Source: Bacillota bacterium
GTDB taxonomy: Bacteria; Bacillota; Dehalobacteriia; UBA4068
Direction of reading: 5' to 3'
DNA length: 39,528 nt
Assembly (NCBI GenBank): GCA_017440145.1
Contig: JAFSHU010000136.1
Coordinates: 1 to 39,528, forward strand
The notes under the pieces were generated by a model. The model was not told the origin of the DNA. It saw only the letters and a list, made by a program, of their open reading frames with translations, and made no database searches. Shown here in pieces: positions 1 to 7,804 of this stretch (positions are counted from its first letter, which is position 1; each line of letters starts with the position of its first letter). The position numbers were made by a program, and so were the translations under genes.

Positions 1-66
1 CACATCGAATATGACGGTATCGGCTTTATCCCTTTGGAAGAACTTGCGAAAAAGGAAACGGCGTGA
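1..66 (+). CDS. C-terminal end of an unidentified protein
   Basis: An open frame enters from the left edge and ends at TGA 64-66, giving 21 residues that end in EELAKKETA. This is too little to name a family. The frame is supported only by the absence of stops and by the hairpins that follow it. The stop codon lies inside the left arm of the 58-81 hairpin, so the gene probably ends its transcript here. Confidence 0.5.
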   Translation, partial: HIEYDGIGFIPLEELAKKETA

Positions 67-112
67 CCGAAGTCACGCCGTCCCTTGAAAACAGTCGTTT
101 TCAAGCATTTTT
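58..112 (+). terminator. two tandem hairpins ending the first gene
   Basis: The first hairpin is a perfect 10-bp stem, ACGGCGTGAC (58-67) with GTCACGCCGT (72-81) around a CGAA loop; it contains the upstream stop codon and has no T tract. The second pairs CTTGAAAAC (84-92) with GTTTTCAAG (97-105) and is followed by CATTTTT, which looks like a working intrinsic terminator for rightward transcription. Confidence 0.6.
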
Positions 113-133
113 CAAAATAACTGTTTTACGAAG

Positions 134-156
134 CCCCGCCGGTAAAACCGGCGGGG
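134..156 (-). terminator. GC-rich hairpin after the Dabb gene
   Basis: CCCCGCCGG (134-142) pairs with CCGGCGGGG (148-156) around TAAAA, 10 bases beyond the stop of the leftward Dabb gene. The stem is strong but the following T tract is poor on either strand, so it is a likely but imperfect terminator, possibly serving both converging transcripts. Confidence 0.5.
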
Positions 157-165
157 TTCGCTGTC

Positions 166-471
166 TTAGATTTCAAAATCCACGCAGGTGCGGGATTCGC
201 GAACGCCCTTCATGAAAGCGCCCACGGCCTTGTGATCCGGGTGAACGATGTAGCTGTTCAGACCTTCCAGATCATCAAAATCGGAGATCAGAATCATGTC
301 ATAATTGGATTCCGCAGCATCCTTGTGGTTGTAGTGGATTTCAGAAGCCTTCAGCGTGGGAACAGTGCCCTGCAGCTTTTCCAGCATGCCCCGGGCGATA
401 TCCAGATTTTCCTGCTTGCTGCGGCCTTCGGCCTCTTCCATGAATTTGAACATAACGATGTGGCGAATCAT
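166..471 (-). CDS. Dabb (stress-responsive A/B barrel) domain protein
   Basis: A 101-residue protein made of a single Dabb domain. It opens with MIRHIVMFKF, the usual first strand of this family, and carries the typical mid-protein segment ending in YIVHPDHKAV, where an HP-H motif sits in the helix near the dimer interface. Dabb proteins are small cytoplasmic ferredoxin-fold dimers; most bacterial members have no known substrate, so only the fold is assigned. A good ribosome-binding site (AAGGAGG) lies a few bases upstream of the ATG. It is the last gene of a leftward run after maf, with about 80 bases between, and is followed by a GC-rich hairpin. Confidence 0.85.
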   Translation of the reverse strand: MIRHIVMFKFMEEAEGRSKQENLDIARGMLEKLQGTVPTLKASEIHYNHKDAAESNYDMILISDFDDLEGLNSYIVHPDHKAVGAFMKGVRESRTCVDFEI

Positions 472-553
472 TGTAATTTCCTCCTTGCTGTTTATGTCAA
501 TCTGTGTTCGCGTGAGAAAGAGCCGGCAAATCGCCGGGAAGCTTTGCTTCGGA

Positions 554-1165
554 TCAGTGACCCCGATCCTCCGGCTGGTTTATTTTCTGCAGCATTTTCC
601 GCAGTAGCGGCAGGGACATGCCCACAACGGTGCTGTAATCCCCCTCGATCCGATCCACAAAGAGGGCAGCCTGTCCCTGCATTCCATAGGAGCCGGCCTT
701 ATCCCTGGGCTCACCGGTTTTCACATAGCTGAGAATCTCTTCATCGGAAAGCTGGGAAAAATGTACCTTGGTGATGGCGCAGCCGCAGAGCTGCTTCCCG
801 CTCAGCCCGTCCATCAGGCAGAGGCCGGAAAGCACATGATGCCAGCGGCCGGACAAAAGGCGCAGCATCCTGCAGGCTTCCTCCGGGTTTTTCGGTTTGC
901 CCAGAACGGTTTTCTCCACAGCCACCACCGTATCCGCAGCAATGATCCAGGCATCCTTTTCGCCCAGGCATTTTTTTGCGGCCAGGGCTTTGATCAGAGA
1001 ATTTTTGGAGACCAATTCGTGCGGCGGCATGTCCGGCCGGGGGCTGATCTCCTTGATTTCCGCAGGCAGAACCTGGGGCTCGATCCCGATCTGCCGCAGC
1101 AGCATCAAACGTCGTGGGGAGGCACTGGCCAGAATCACCGGCCGATCGCTTAATAAGTTCGTCAT
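554..1165 (-). CDS. maf: Maf-family nucleoside triphosphate pyrophosphatase
   Basis: A 203-residue Maf protein. The family hydrolyses non-canonical or modified NTPs (dTTP/UTP or methylated nucleotides) to the monophosphate and pyrophosphate and has been linked to septum control. Diagnostic segments are ILASASPRR near the N-terminus, IIAADTVVAVEKTVLGKP around residues 75-92 with the catalytic Asp, and GEPRDKAGSYGMQG near residue 150. The start at 1165 is chosen because GGAGGT precedes it at proper spacing; an in-frame ATG at 1198 adds 11 residues unlike Maf. It lies just downstream of nudC in the same direction, making a small nucleotide-housekeeping group. Which nucleotide it prefers cannot be read from the sequence. 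Confidence 0.93.
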   Translation of the reverse strand: MTNLLSDRPVILASASPRRLMLLRQIGIEPQVLPAEIKEISPRPDMPPHELVSKNSLIKALAAKKCLGEKDAWIIAADTVVAVEKTVLGKPKNPEEACRMLRLLSGRWHHVLSGLCLMDGLSGKQLCGCAITKVHFSQLSDEEILSYVKTGEPRDKAGSYGMQGQAALFVDRIEGDYSTVVGMSLPLLRKMLQKINQPEDRGH

Positions 1166-1225
1166 TTTTCTACCTCCGGGCTTTTCAATATGCCGCATTT
1201 ATCATAAGGCTTTTCCAGAATTCTG

Positions 1226-2101
1226 TCAAGCTTCGGCCTGCTTCGACTTGGGCTCCCGGCCTTCCCGGAAGGTAGCGATCATCTCCTGGGTCAGGCTAAG
1301 CTGCTTGGGATCCTCAATAGGCAGCTCCTCACGGAGGAACCATTGGGCTTCTGCCAGCTCATTTTCATCGATCCGTGGCTCTGTTTTTCCTTCCACATCA
1401 CAGTAAAAACCCATCAGCAGGGAATCGGTATGGGGCCAGGGCTGGCTTTTGTAATAGCGCAGATTGCAGACGGAAAGGCCAACCTCCTCCTGCACCTCCC
1501 GGCGGACGGTCTCTTCCAGGCTTTCCCCGGCTTCACAATAGCCTGCCAGCAATGCCCAGCGACGATAAGGCCGATTCGCATAACGGGATAAAAGCAGACG
1601 GTCTCCATCCGTTACGGCGATAATCACAGCGGGGTTGATGCGCGGATATTCTACCAGGCCGCAATTCGGGCAGATCAGCGCCCGTTCCTTCTGGCTGAGT
1701 GTGAAGGCTTCTCCGCAATGCCCACAGAAATGATGGGCGTTATACCAGCGATGCAGGTGGGCGGAAACCAGCGCAATGAAGGACAAATGCTGCGGAGAAA
1801 TCTCCCGCAGGGAAGAGGCTTTTTCCAGACGGCAGCTTTTCGGGAAGGGGAAGGGAGTATCAGCCAGATCCAGATAGTATACAGCCTGTTCATCCAGGCT
1901 GAACAAATAGCGGAGCTTTCCGCTGTCCCAGCCTGCCTGCATGCATTGTTCTACCGTTGGCAGCGCGCTCTGGCCCTTTTCCCCGCAGAGCAGGAGTTCA
2001 TCCCCCTGCCAGGCAGCAACCAGATCCTTTGCCTGGGGAGAATGACCATCCCCTTTTTCAAAGGCAATATCAAAATGATGGGGCGAAATGTCTTGCAGCA
2101 T
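1226..2101 (-). CDS. nudC: NADH pyrophosphatase / NAD-cap hydrolase NudC
   Basis: A 291-residue NudC-type Nudix hydrolase. It cleaves NAD(H) to NMN(H) and AMP, and characterised homologues also remove NAD caps from RNA. Layout: an N-terminal NudC-specific domain, a zinc ribbon with two CxxC pairs (HFCGHCGEAF and LICPNCGLVEYP), then a Nudix box running from GYCEAGESLEE to REVQEEVGL with the metal-binding glutamates. The start has AAAGGAG just upstream. It is followed leftward by maf after 60 bases and preceded by the lspA-like gene at about 33 bases, so the three are probably co-transcribed. Length and motif order are normal for the family. Confidence 0.95.
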   Translation of the reverse strand: MLQDISPHHFDIAFEKGDGHSPQAKDLVAAWQGDELLLCGEKGQSALPTVEQCMQAGWDSGKLRYLFSLDEQAVYYLDLADTPFPFPKSCRLEKASSLREISPQHLSFIALVSAHLHRWYNAHHFCGHCGEAFTLSQKERALICPNCGLVEYPRINPAVIIAVTDGDRLLLSRYANRPYRRWALLAGYCEAGESLEETVRREVQEEVGLSVCNLRYYKSQPWPHTDSLLMGFYCDVEGKTEPRIDENELAEAQWFLREELPIEDPKQLSLTQEMIATFREGREPKSKQAEA

Positions 2102-2134
2102 ATGTTCTCCTTTGTATAGCTGTTTCCAGAAATT

Positions 2135-2587
2135 TTAAGTCAGGCAGACATAAAGCAGCAGCATCCCGATGCCCAGAAAAATGCAGATATCCGCCAGATT
2201 GAAAACAATGCGGCGGAGCCGTTTCCAGGGGCATTTGGGAAAGCTGAAATAATCCAGTACATAGCCGCGGAGGAAGCGATCCAGCAAATTGCTGAGCCCA
2301 CCGCCGTAAAGCAGGCAAAGCCCGGCAGCCAGCAGATCGGAAATTTCCCCCTGAAAGAACCAGGGCAGCGTATGCAGCAGAAAGGCCAGCATCACCAGGA
2401 TGACGATCAGCTTTGGCAGCCAGGGCTGTTCCTTCAGCTGCCCCAGGGCCAGGCCGTAGTTTTCGTGCCGCCGCAACAGCAAATGCCCCCGCCAAATGCG
2501 GCGGGGAAGGCTTTGATCCCGATCGATTTGTCTTTTGATGCATGGCTCTGCTATGAGAATGAGCAGAGAAAGAAGGAAATATACCAT
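2135..2587 (-). CDS. signal peptidase II-like membrane protease (LspA family)
   Basis: A 150-residue membrane protein resembling lipoprotein signal peptidase II, which removes the signal peptide of prolipoproteins in the cytoplasmic membrane. It has an Asn-containing NYGLALGQL segment matching the family N-x-G-x-A block, then GGGLSNLLDRFLRGYVLDY and FNLADICIFLG, which carry the two catalytic aspartates (LLDR and LAD). About four hydrophobic segments are visible. The N-terminal D-x-x-T-K motif is only loosely kept, so this may be a second, divergent LspA rather than the main enzyme. The start at 2587 is chosen because GAGG precedes it; an upstream in-frame start at 2692 would add 35 charged residues unlike the family. 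Confidence 0.8.
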   Translation of the reverse strand: MVYFLLSLLILIAEPCIKRQIDRDQSLPRRIWRGHLLLRRHENYGLALGQLKEQPWLPKLIVILVMLAFLLHTLPWFFQGEISDLLAAGLCLLYGGGLSNLLDRFLRGYVLDYFSFPKCPWKRLRRIVFNLADICIFLGIGMLLLYVCLT

Positions 2588-2864
2588 GTTTTCCTCATCT
2601 TTTCTGTTTCTGCTGCGGTTGACTTTGGCAAAAACCGATATTATGTAAAATGAGCGCCCCAAAGGGACGAATGAATTGTACGAAATACGCACAAAACCCC
2701 CTCTGCCTGCCTTCCGGCTGGCAGCTCTCTTTACACAGGGGAGCCTTTACCGCGGGATATACTGGGAACAGGCGGACGAATTGGGAGTTCTGTTTCAGGA
2801 AAAGAAGCAGCCGGAGCCCGAATCTGCTCCGTGCCCCGGCCACTGTTCTTTTTTCATTTCGTCT
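2588..2864. other. intergenic region between pot operon end and lspA-like gene
   Basis: No gene is seen in these 277 bases. Downstream of potD there is an imperfect GC-rich inverted repeat at about 2808-2842 (GGAGC/GCTCC core), followed on the minus strand by a T-rich run; it may terminate the pot operon. A weak TACAAT box on the minus strand near 2676 could belong to the lspA-nudC-maf promoter, but no good -35 accompanies it. Confidence 0.35.
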
Positions 2865-3989
2865 TTAGTCCCGGAGAATTTCTTCCCAGAGCTTTTCGTA
2901 ATAGCTGCGCACTTCCGGATCCAGATCTTCAAAATACTGAACCTCCGGCATCTGATCTTCTGTCGGGTAGAGGATCTCATCGCCCCTCAGGGTGTAATCC
3001 GGATTGTTCTGGGTGCCGGTATGGGGGCTGGCGTAATAGGTGTATTCTGCAATCGCAGTGGAAATCTGCGTTTCCAGCAGGAAATTGATGTACATCATCG
3101 CTGCTTCATAATGCTGAGCATTGGCAGGTACGCAGACGGAATCCACGAAGTAGGTGGTGCCTTCTTCCGGGTAGACGAAAGCCAGATCTTCATTGTTGCC
3201 GTTCATCAGAACATAGTCACCGGCGTAATAGGCGGCGATGGCTGCGTTCCCGGCTTCCATTTTATTGAAGATCTCATCCATGACGCGGGCCTGCAGCACA
3301 TCGTTTTGCTCTTTCAGCAGCTCTGCTGCGGCATCCCAATCTTCCAGATTTGTGGAATTTACATCCTGACCCAGGATCAGCTGGGCGATGGAAAAGCTGT
3401 CTCTGGAATTGTTGAAGGTGAGAATGTCGTCCGTATAGCGTTCATCCCACATGGCAGTCCAGCTGGTAGGTGCTTCCTCTACCATGGTACTGTTGTATAT
3501 AAGTCCCACCATGCCGACGCTATAGGGGACGGAGTATTCGTTTTCAGGGTCAAAATAGAGGTCTTTATATTGCTCATCAATATAATGATAGTTGCTGAGC
3601 TTGGAGAAATCCAAAGGCTGCAGCATATCCTCGCTGATCATTCTCTGGATCATATAATCCGAGGGAATAATGATGTCATAACTGACTGCGCCGCTTTTCA
3701 TCTTGGCGTACATTGCTTCGTTGCTTTCGTAGGTGCTGTAATTGACCTTGATGCCGGTCAGTTTTTCAAATTCGGTGTTTACGTCCAAAGAGCCTTCACT
3801 GCCATCGGAGATATATTCTCCCCAGTTGAATACATTCAGTTCCGTGCCTTCGAATTCCCGGCTGTATTCTCCGGTCAGGGCTTCCATATCCAGCTGAGAG
3901 CCGCCTCCTCCGCAGCCGGCGAGGATTGCGCCCAGCGCCAGAACCAGCGTGAGCAGCATTGCAGTGGTGAATTTTTTCATTTCTCGCAT
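2865..3989 (-). CDS. potD: spermidine/putrescine ABC transporter substrate-binding lipoprotein
   Basis: A 374-residue extracellular binding protein of the PotD/PotF family. It starts with a lipoprotein signal peptide (basic MREMKKF, hydrophobic stretch, then ILAGC lipobox with the lipidated Cys near residue 26). The mature part begins with LNVFNWGEYI, the hallmark first strand of polyamine-binding proteins, followed by FEKLTGIKVNYSTYESNE and IIIPSDYMIQRM typical of the fold. It delivers spermidine or putrescine to the PotBC permease. The gene is last in potABCD; its ATG directly follows the potC stop (TAAATG), so translation is probably coupled. A second ATG nine bases downstream, with better spacing from AGGAGG, is an equally good start. 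Confidence 0.95.
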   Translation of the reverse strand: MREMKKFTTAMLLTLVLALGAILAGCGGGGSQLDMEALTGEYSREFEGTELNVFNWGEYISDGSEGSLDVNTEFEKLTGIKVNYSTYESNEAMYAKMKSGAVSYDIIIPSDYMIQRMISEDMLQPLDFSKLSNYHYIDEQYKDLYFDPENEYSVPYSVGMVGLIYNSTMVEEAPTSWTAMWDERYTDDILTFNNSRDSFSIAQLILGQDVNSTNLEDWDAAAELLKEQNDVLQARVMDEIFNKMEAGNAAIAAYYAGDYVLMNGNNEDLAFVYPEEGTTYFVDSVCVPANAQHYEAAMMYINFLLETQISTAIAEYTYYASPHTGTQNNPDYTLRGDEILYPTEDQMPEVQYFEDLDPEVRSYYEKLWEEILRD

Positions 3990-4802
3990 TTACCTCCTGG
4001 GATTTTGTTGGTTTTGTTTATCTGCTTTTGCCTGCGCCAGGTTCACCAGGATCATCAACACCAGGATGGCGATGAAAATGACGGAGGACAGTGCATACAT
4101 GTCGGGTTTGACCGTTTTCTTGGTCATGGAGAATATTTTCAGGGGCAGGGTCTGGAAATTCGGCCCGCTGGTATAGTAGCTGATGACAAAATCATCCAGA
4201 GACATGGTGAATGCCATCAAAAAACCGGCCAGGATCCCGGGGCGGATCGAAGGCAGGGTCACCTTGAAAAAGGCCTGTACAGGCGTGCAGCCCAGGTCCA
4301 TTGCCGCCTCTGCCAGATGCTTGTCGGTCTGCCGCAGCTTCGGCAGCACGTTCAGCACCACATAAGGCAGGTTAAAAGTGATATGGGCAATGAGCAGAGT
4401 GGCGAAGCCCAGGGAATTGTCGGCCATGAGGAAGCGCCCCACGAAAACGAAGAGCAGCATCATGGAGACGCCGGTAACAATATCCGGATTCATCATGGGG
4501 ATATTCGTAGTGGTCATGATGGCCGAACGCCCGGCCTGAGAACGCATCTTGGAGATGCCCACCGCTGCCATGGTTCCCAGGACAGTTGCGATGATCGCGG
4601 AGAGCAGGGCCAGAACTAGGGTGTTCTGCAGCGCCAGCATGGTGTCCCGGTTGGTGAACATCTCAATATACCATTTGAAGGAAAAGCCACTGAAGATGGC
4701 GGTGCTTCTGCCGGCATTAAAAGAGAAAAAAACCATCACCAGCAGGGGGGCATAGAGAAAAGCAAAGATCAGCCAGGTGAGCACCCGATCCAATGTTTTC
4801 AT
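3990..4802 (-). CDS. potC: spermidine/putrescine ABC transporter permease PotC
   Basis: A 270-residue inner-membrane permease of the binding-protein-dependent ABC type with about six hydrophobic segments. The EAA loop that docks on the ATPase is visible as EAAMDLGCTPVQAFFKVTLP near residue 165. The N-terminus (LTWLIFAFLYAPLLVMVFFSF) and the late segment AFTMSLDDFVISYYTSGP are characteristic of PotC. It pairs with PotB to form the polyamine channel. The gene follows potB without a gap and leads directly into potD, as expected for one transcript. No oddities were seen. Confidence 0.95.
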   Translation of the reverse strand: MKTLDRVLTWLIFAFLYAPLLVMVFFSFNAGRSTAIFSGFSFKWYIEMFTNRDTMLALQNTLVLALLSAIIATVLGTMAAVGISKMRSQAGRSAIMTTTNIPMMNPDIVTGVSMMLLFVFVGRFLMADNSLGFATLLIAHITFNLPYVVLNVLPKLRQTDKHLAEAAMDLGCTPVQAFFKVTLPSIRPGILAGFLMAFTMSLDDFVISYYTSGPNFQTLPLKIFSMTKKTVKPDMYALSSVIFIAILVLMILVNLAQAKADKQNQQNPRR

Positions 4803-5630
4803 TTAGAAAATCACCCCGCCTTCCTCATCTTTTCCTGCCCAGCGGTTGACCACAGCCATGCTGAGCAGTACCAAAATCATCAGAATCAGAGAGATTGCCG
4901 CCCCCAGATTGTAGTTATAGGCAGTCTGGATCTGCCGCTCGATCACATCGCCGATGAGCATGATCTTACCGCCGCCCAGCTTCTGGGAAATATAGAAGGT
5001 GCTGATGGACGGGACGAAAACCATGGCAATGCCGGAGATCACGCCCGGTTTGCTCAAAGGCAGGATCACACGGCGAAGCTTCGCAAGATTGTTCGCCCCC
5101 AGATCTTCCGCTGCTTCCAGCAGGAGAGGATCGATCTTGGACATTACAGTATAAATAGGAAGAATCATGTAGGGAAGATAGTTGTAGATCATGCCCAGAA
5201 TCACGGCGCCGCCCGTCCCGATCATGGTCAGAGGCTCAATGCCCAGCATGCCCAGGAGGTTGTTGATGATCCCGTTTCGTTCCAGAATATTCATCCAGGA
5301 ATAGGTGCGGATCAGCAGATTCATCCACATGGGCAGCATGACGAGCAAAAGCATCATACGCTGTGCGTTGGGACCTTTTCTGCTCATGAAAAAGGCAAAA
5401 GGATAGGAAATCAGCAGGGTGATGAAGGTCGCGATCAAAGAATACCAGAGGGAGAGCAGGAAGGTTTCTTTATACTGAACCAGCTCTGCCAGGTTTGCCA
5501 GAGTGAAGCTGCCGCTGGAATCCGTGAAGGCATAGTAGACCACGATCAGCAGCGGAACCACAATGAAGATGGCAGCCCAAAGGATATAGGGGGCCCGGGC
5601 AATTTTCGCCATTAAATTACTCTGCTTCAT
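4803..5630 (-). CDS. potB: spermidine/putrescine ABC transporter permease PotB
   Basis: A 275-residue permease, partner of PotC. The N-terminal membrane segment [20 protein letters not shown], the segment [19 protein letters not shown] and the EAA loop [20 protein letters not shown] are family signatures. The start overlaps the potA stop by four bases (ATGA), so synthesis is likely coupled to the ATPase. Gene order A-B-C-D matches the Escherichia coli and Bacillus operons. Whether spermidine or putrescine is preferred cannot be told from the permease. Confidence 0.95.
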   Translation of the reverse strand: MKQSNLMAKIARAPYILWAAIFIVVPLLIVVYYAFTDSSGSFTLANLAELVQYKETFLLSLWYSLIATFITLLISYPFAFFMSRKGPNAQRMMLLLVMLPMWMNLLIRTYSWMNILERNGIINNLLGMLGIEPLTMIGTGGAVILGMIYNYLPYMILPIYTVMSKIDPLLLEAAEDLGANNLAKLRRVILPLSKPGVISGIAMVFVPSISTFYISQKLGGGKIMLIGDVIERQIQTAYNYNLGAAISLILMILVLLSMAVVNRWAGKDEEGGVIF

Positions 5631-6754
5631 TCTTCTTCCTCCGTCAGCTCGCTAAGCTGGTCGATTTCATCGCTGTAAGAGCTGAAATCCCCATAAAGGC
5701 CGGAGTATTTGGATTTTTTCATAACATGGATGGCGTCAGGCTCAATGTGCAGCCCAACCGTGCTGCCTTCCGGAGAGAAATCCGTGGTCTGGATCATCCA
5801 TTTGAAGCCTTCGATATCCACGATGATTTCGAAATGCACACCGCGGAAGGTGACACCAGTTACCAGACCGGTGAGCATGCCCTGCTCCACGGGGACAATG
5901 TCCACATCTTCCGGACGGATGACGATATCCACCTCTTCATTGGGGGCAAAGCCCTTATCCAGGCAGACGAAATCTTTGCCCGCAAAATGCGCCACCAGAT
6001 CCTTGGGCATGTGGCCATCCAGGATGTTGGATTCCCCAATGAAATCCGCCACGAAAGCATTCTGCGGCTCATTATAAATATCCACGGGTGTGCCGATCTG
6101 TTGCACGGTGCCCTCGTTCATCACCACCACGGTATCGGACATGGAGAGCGCTTCCTCCTGGTCGTGGGTGACATAGACAAAGGTGATGCCCAGCTGTTTC
6201 TGGATATTTTTCAGCTCGTTCTGCATATCCTTACGCAGCTTCAGATCCAGCGCAGCCAGGGGTTCGTCCAGAAGCAGAACCTTAGGCTTATTGATGACAG
6301 CCCGGGCAATGGCCACGCGCTGCTGCTGCCCGCCGGAAAGCTTGGTAATATCCCGCTTTTCGAAGCCTTCCAGATTGACGAATTTCAGCATCTCTCCAAC
6401 GCGCTGCCGGATCTCTGCCTCCGGAACCTTCCGCAGGCGGAGCCCGAATGCGATGTTCTCAAATACATTATAGTGCGGAAACAGGGCATAGCGTTGAAAA
6501 ATGGTGTTCACCGGACGCTGGTACGGCGGAACACCATTGATTTTTTTCCCATCGAAGAGAACATCCCCGGCGGAGGGCTCAATGAAGCCGGCGATCACCC
6601 GCAGGGTGGTGGTTTTGCCGCAGCCGGATTGCCCCAGCAGGGTTACAAATTCACCATCCCGGATGGAGAGATTAAAGTCCCGTAGAACCTGTTCGCCATC
6701 TTCAAAAACGACAGAGATATTCCGTAAATCGATAATATTCTTTTTTTCTTCCAT
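5627..6754 (-). CDS. potA: spermidine/putrescine ABC transporter ATP-binding protein PotA
   Basis: A 375-residue ATPase that powers polyamine import. Walker [10 protein letters not shown], the Q-loop, the ABC signature LSGGQQQR, Walker B VLLLDEP and the switch His in VTHDQEEA are all present, followed by the C-terminal TOBE regulatory domain after about residue 270. The start at 6754 is chosen because a GGGGG/AGGGGG Shine-Dalgarno-like run lies nine bases upstream. The next in-frame ATG (6763) would abut that run, and an open extension to 6841 encodes residues unlike PotA. The leader can fold so that this ribosome-binding site pairs with 6836-6845, suggesting control of translation. Confidence 0.95.
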   Translation of the reverse strand: MEEKKNIIDLRNISVVFEDGEQVLRDFNLSIRDGEFVTLLGQSGCGKTTTLRVIAGFIEPSAGDVLFDGKKINGVPPYQRPVNTIFQRYALFPHYNVFENIAFGLRLRKVPEAEIRQRVGEMLKFVNLEGFEKRDITKLSGGQQQRVAIARAVINKPKVLLLDEPLAALDLKLRKDMQNELKNIQKQLGITFVYVTHDQEEALSMSDTVVVMNEGTVQQIGTPVDIYNEPQNAFVADFIGESNILDGHMPKDLVAHFAGKDFVCLDKGFAPNEEVDIVIRPEDVDIVPVEQGMLTGLVTGVTFRGVHFEIIVDIEGFKWMIQTTDFSPEGSTVGLHIEPDAIHVMKKSKYSGLYGDFSSYSDEIDQLSELTEEEE

Positions 6755-7102
6755 TTTTTGCATCCCCCTTTGCGGCGAAAGACCGCGTAAGCCCTTACAG
6801 CTCTGCGCGAACCCACACTCGGCTAACCGCGCCCCCCGCAAAGAGTTTTTCGGATCCTTATACCCCTTTTGGTGTAAAGCCGCCCAAAAGGCTTAAAACG
6901 AGCCGCAGCGCACGGTTTCTCAGACTGGCGGAGCCAGTCACGGTCCCTGTTAAGAACTGCCTGTGTGAACACCGCTCTTTTGGAGCGGTGCATGTAGGAG
7001 TGCCGTGAACAACACGGCTTTGTGTTAGCACAGATGCAAAAACAGTTTATATGTTTTTAGGTAAAAATTTTTTGCGTACAAAACCAAGGCGGAAGAGTAC
7101 TA
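6755..7102 (-). promoter_or_regulatory. long structured 5' leader of potABCD (candidate cis-regulatory RNA)
   Basis: About 350 nt separate the predicted pot transcription start from potA. Read on the minus strand it holds a series of hairpins: GCCGTG/CACGGC (7018-7002), a perfect 8-bp CACCGCTC/GAGCGGTG (6990-6970), a perfect 7-bp GACTGGC/GCCAGTC (6939-6923), AAGCC/GGCTT (6894-6877), and TACACC/GGGGTA with one mismatch (6876-6861). A final 10-bp stem pairs CTCTTTGCGG (6845-6836) with CCGCAAAGGG (6775-6766); its 3' arm contains the potA ribosome-binding site. There is no protein-coding frame with support. I do not recognise the core of a known riboswitch class. Sequestration of the ribosome-binding site is inference from pairing alone. 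Confidence 0.6.
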
Positions 7103-7108
7103 TTGCAT

Positions 7109-7138
7109 ATTATAGCATAATATCTGTTTGCTTGTCTA
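7109..7138 (-). promoter_or_regulatory. predicted sigma-A promoter of potABCD
   Basis: On the minus strand, TAGACA (7138-7133) and TATAAT (7114-7109) are separated by 18 bases. Five of six -35 bases and all -10 bases match consensus. This puts the start of transcription near 7102, giving potA a leader of about 350 nt. Confidence 0.65.
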
Positions 7139-7205
7139 TAAATATTTAAGTTTGACGGGTTTGTTTTCCGTGCTTTCCTGGCTGCGGCATTTTTTCAGTA
7201 TATTT

Positions 7206-7216
7206 GAACTCTGTTC
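7206..7216. promoter_or_regulatory. GAAC-N3-GTTC inverted repeat upstream of hydrogenase promoter
   Basis: GAAC (7206-7209), TCT, GTTC (7213-7216), followed by G. The same half-sites recur twice downstream of the promoter, which makes a shared binding protein plausible. No known operator of this exact spacing is recognised. Confidence 0.35.
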
Positions 7217-7308
7217 GAATTCTTTTTGCCCGTTTCTTATGATCTTTTGTTAGAAAATTAGAATATGTTCATTTTCCTTTTTTGGGGGGTGTACCAGCAT
7301 GAAAAATG

Positions 7309-7317
7309 TGTTATAAT
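7309..7317 (+). promoter_or_regulatory. extended -10 promoter of the hydrogenase operon
   Basis: TGTTATAAT at 7309-7317 is a perfect extended -10 element. No convincing -35 hexamer lies 16-18 bases upstream, which is tolerable for extended -10 promoters. The start of transcription would fall near 7324, about 87 bases before the first gene. Confidence 0.6.
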
Positions 7318-7343
7318 AATACATATTTGCATGCGTTTTCTTT

Positions 7344-7373
7344 GAACGTGTTCGGTTTTTTGAACCCGGTTCG
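7344..7373. promoter_or_regulatory. pair of GAAC/GTTC repeats in the hydrogenase leader
   Basis: GAAC-GT-GTTC at 7344-7353 and GAAC-CCG-GTTC at 7362-7372 lie back to back 20-50 bases after the predicted start of transcription, a position where a bound repressor would block elongation. Half-sites resemble the Gram-positive LexA box but the spacer is two or three bases rather than four. Confidence 0.4.
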
Positions 7374-7410
7374 CCTGCAGATGTATGATTAATTTTAGTG
7401 AGGTGCTGAT

Positions 7411-7803
7411 ATGCAGGATTATCAAGTGATACCGATCACGGCTGCGGATGTGGTCCCCACTGCGGAGCAGATGCGGGCAGCCGGCCGGATGCTGATCATG
7501 ATTCATGGATATGTGAATAAAGATGGGCAGAAGGTCGTTTCTTATGAGTACGCTACAGATAAAGGCATTGCTTCTTACTCTGTCACCGGCGCCGATGCCC
7601 TGCCGACGATTTCTACGATTTATTCCACAGCCGCTGAATGGCCCGAACGGGAGCTGAACGAACTGATCGGGGTGGAGTTTACCGGGCTGGATACCTCCGT
7701 CCGCCTTTTCCTTCCGGATAATCTGCTGGAGGGGAATGGCCAGATCATGGTCACCCCCCTGGAGGAACTGCGGGCAAAAAATGTAGAGGCGAAGGAGAAA
7801 TAG
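7411..7803 (+). CDS. hydrogenase 30-kDa subunit (NuoC/EchD/MbhK-like)
   Basis: A 130-residue protein of the complex I 30-kDa (NuoC) family, first gene of the hydrogenase operon. The diagnostic segment is around residues 70-100: TAAEWPERELNELIGVEF followed by LFLPDNLLEG, equivalent to the E-W-x-E-R-E-x-x-D/E-x-x-G-V-x-F and LPD blocks of NuoC, EchD and MbhK. The role is structural: it packs against the large subunit in the peripheral arm and carries no cofactor. GAGGTG precedes the start. The large-subunit gene begins two bases after its stop, so the two are surely co-translated. By position and size it corresponds to MbhK of Pyrococcus furiosus. Confidence 0.85.
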   Translation: MQDYQVIPITAADVVPTAEQMRAAGRMLIMIHGYVNKDGQKVVSYEYATDKGIASYSVTGADALPTISTIYSTAAEWPERELNELIGVEFTGLDTSVRLFLPDNLLEGNGQIMVTPLEELRAKNVEAKEK

Positions 7804-7804
7804 T

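Larger units (their letters stand above)
7139..7410. other. divergent control region between pot and hydrogenase operons
   Basis: No gene is supported here. The stretch is AT-rich compared with the coding DNA and holds the hydrogenase promoter at 7309-7317, three GAAC-N2/3-GTTC repeats, and the ribosome-binding site GAGGTG just before 7411. Confidence 0.5.

Noticed and set aside
2676-4619. A 647-codon open frame on the plus strand opposite potC and potD
   Set aside because: It is the mirror frame of two clear pot genes, lacks a ribosome-binding site, and its translation resembles no protein family.
6755-6841. N-terminal extension of PotA to 6841
   Set aside because: The extra residues are unlike PotA, and the stretch lies in the structured leader with the better ribosome-binding site at 6764-6768.
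6755-7102. 6S RNA, T-box or TPP riboswitch in the pot leader
   Set aside because: A CTGAGA-like string is present but the rest of the TPP core is not; no T-box sequence or 6S-type single long bulged stem was seen.
7344-7373. LexA/SOS boxes before the hydrogenase operon
   Set aside because: The GAAC and GTTC half-sites are two or three bases apart, not the four needed for a Gram-positive SOS box.
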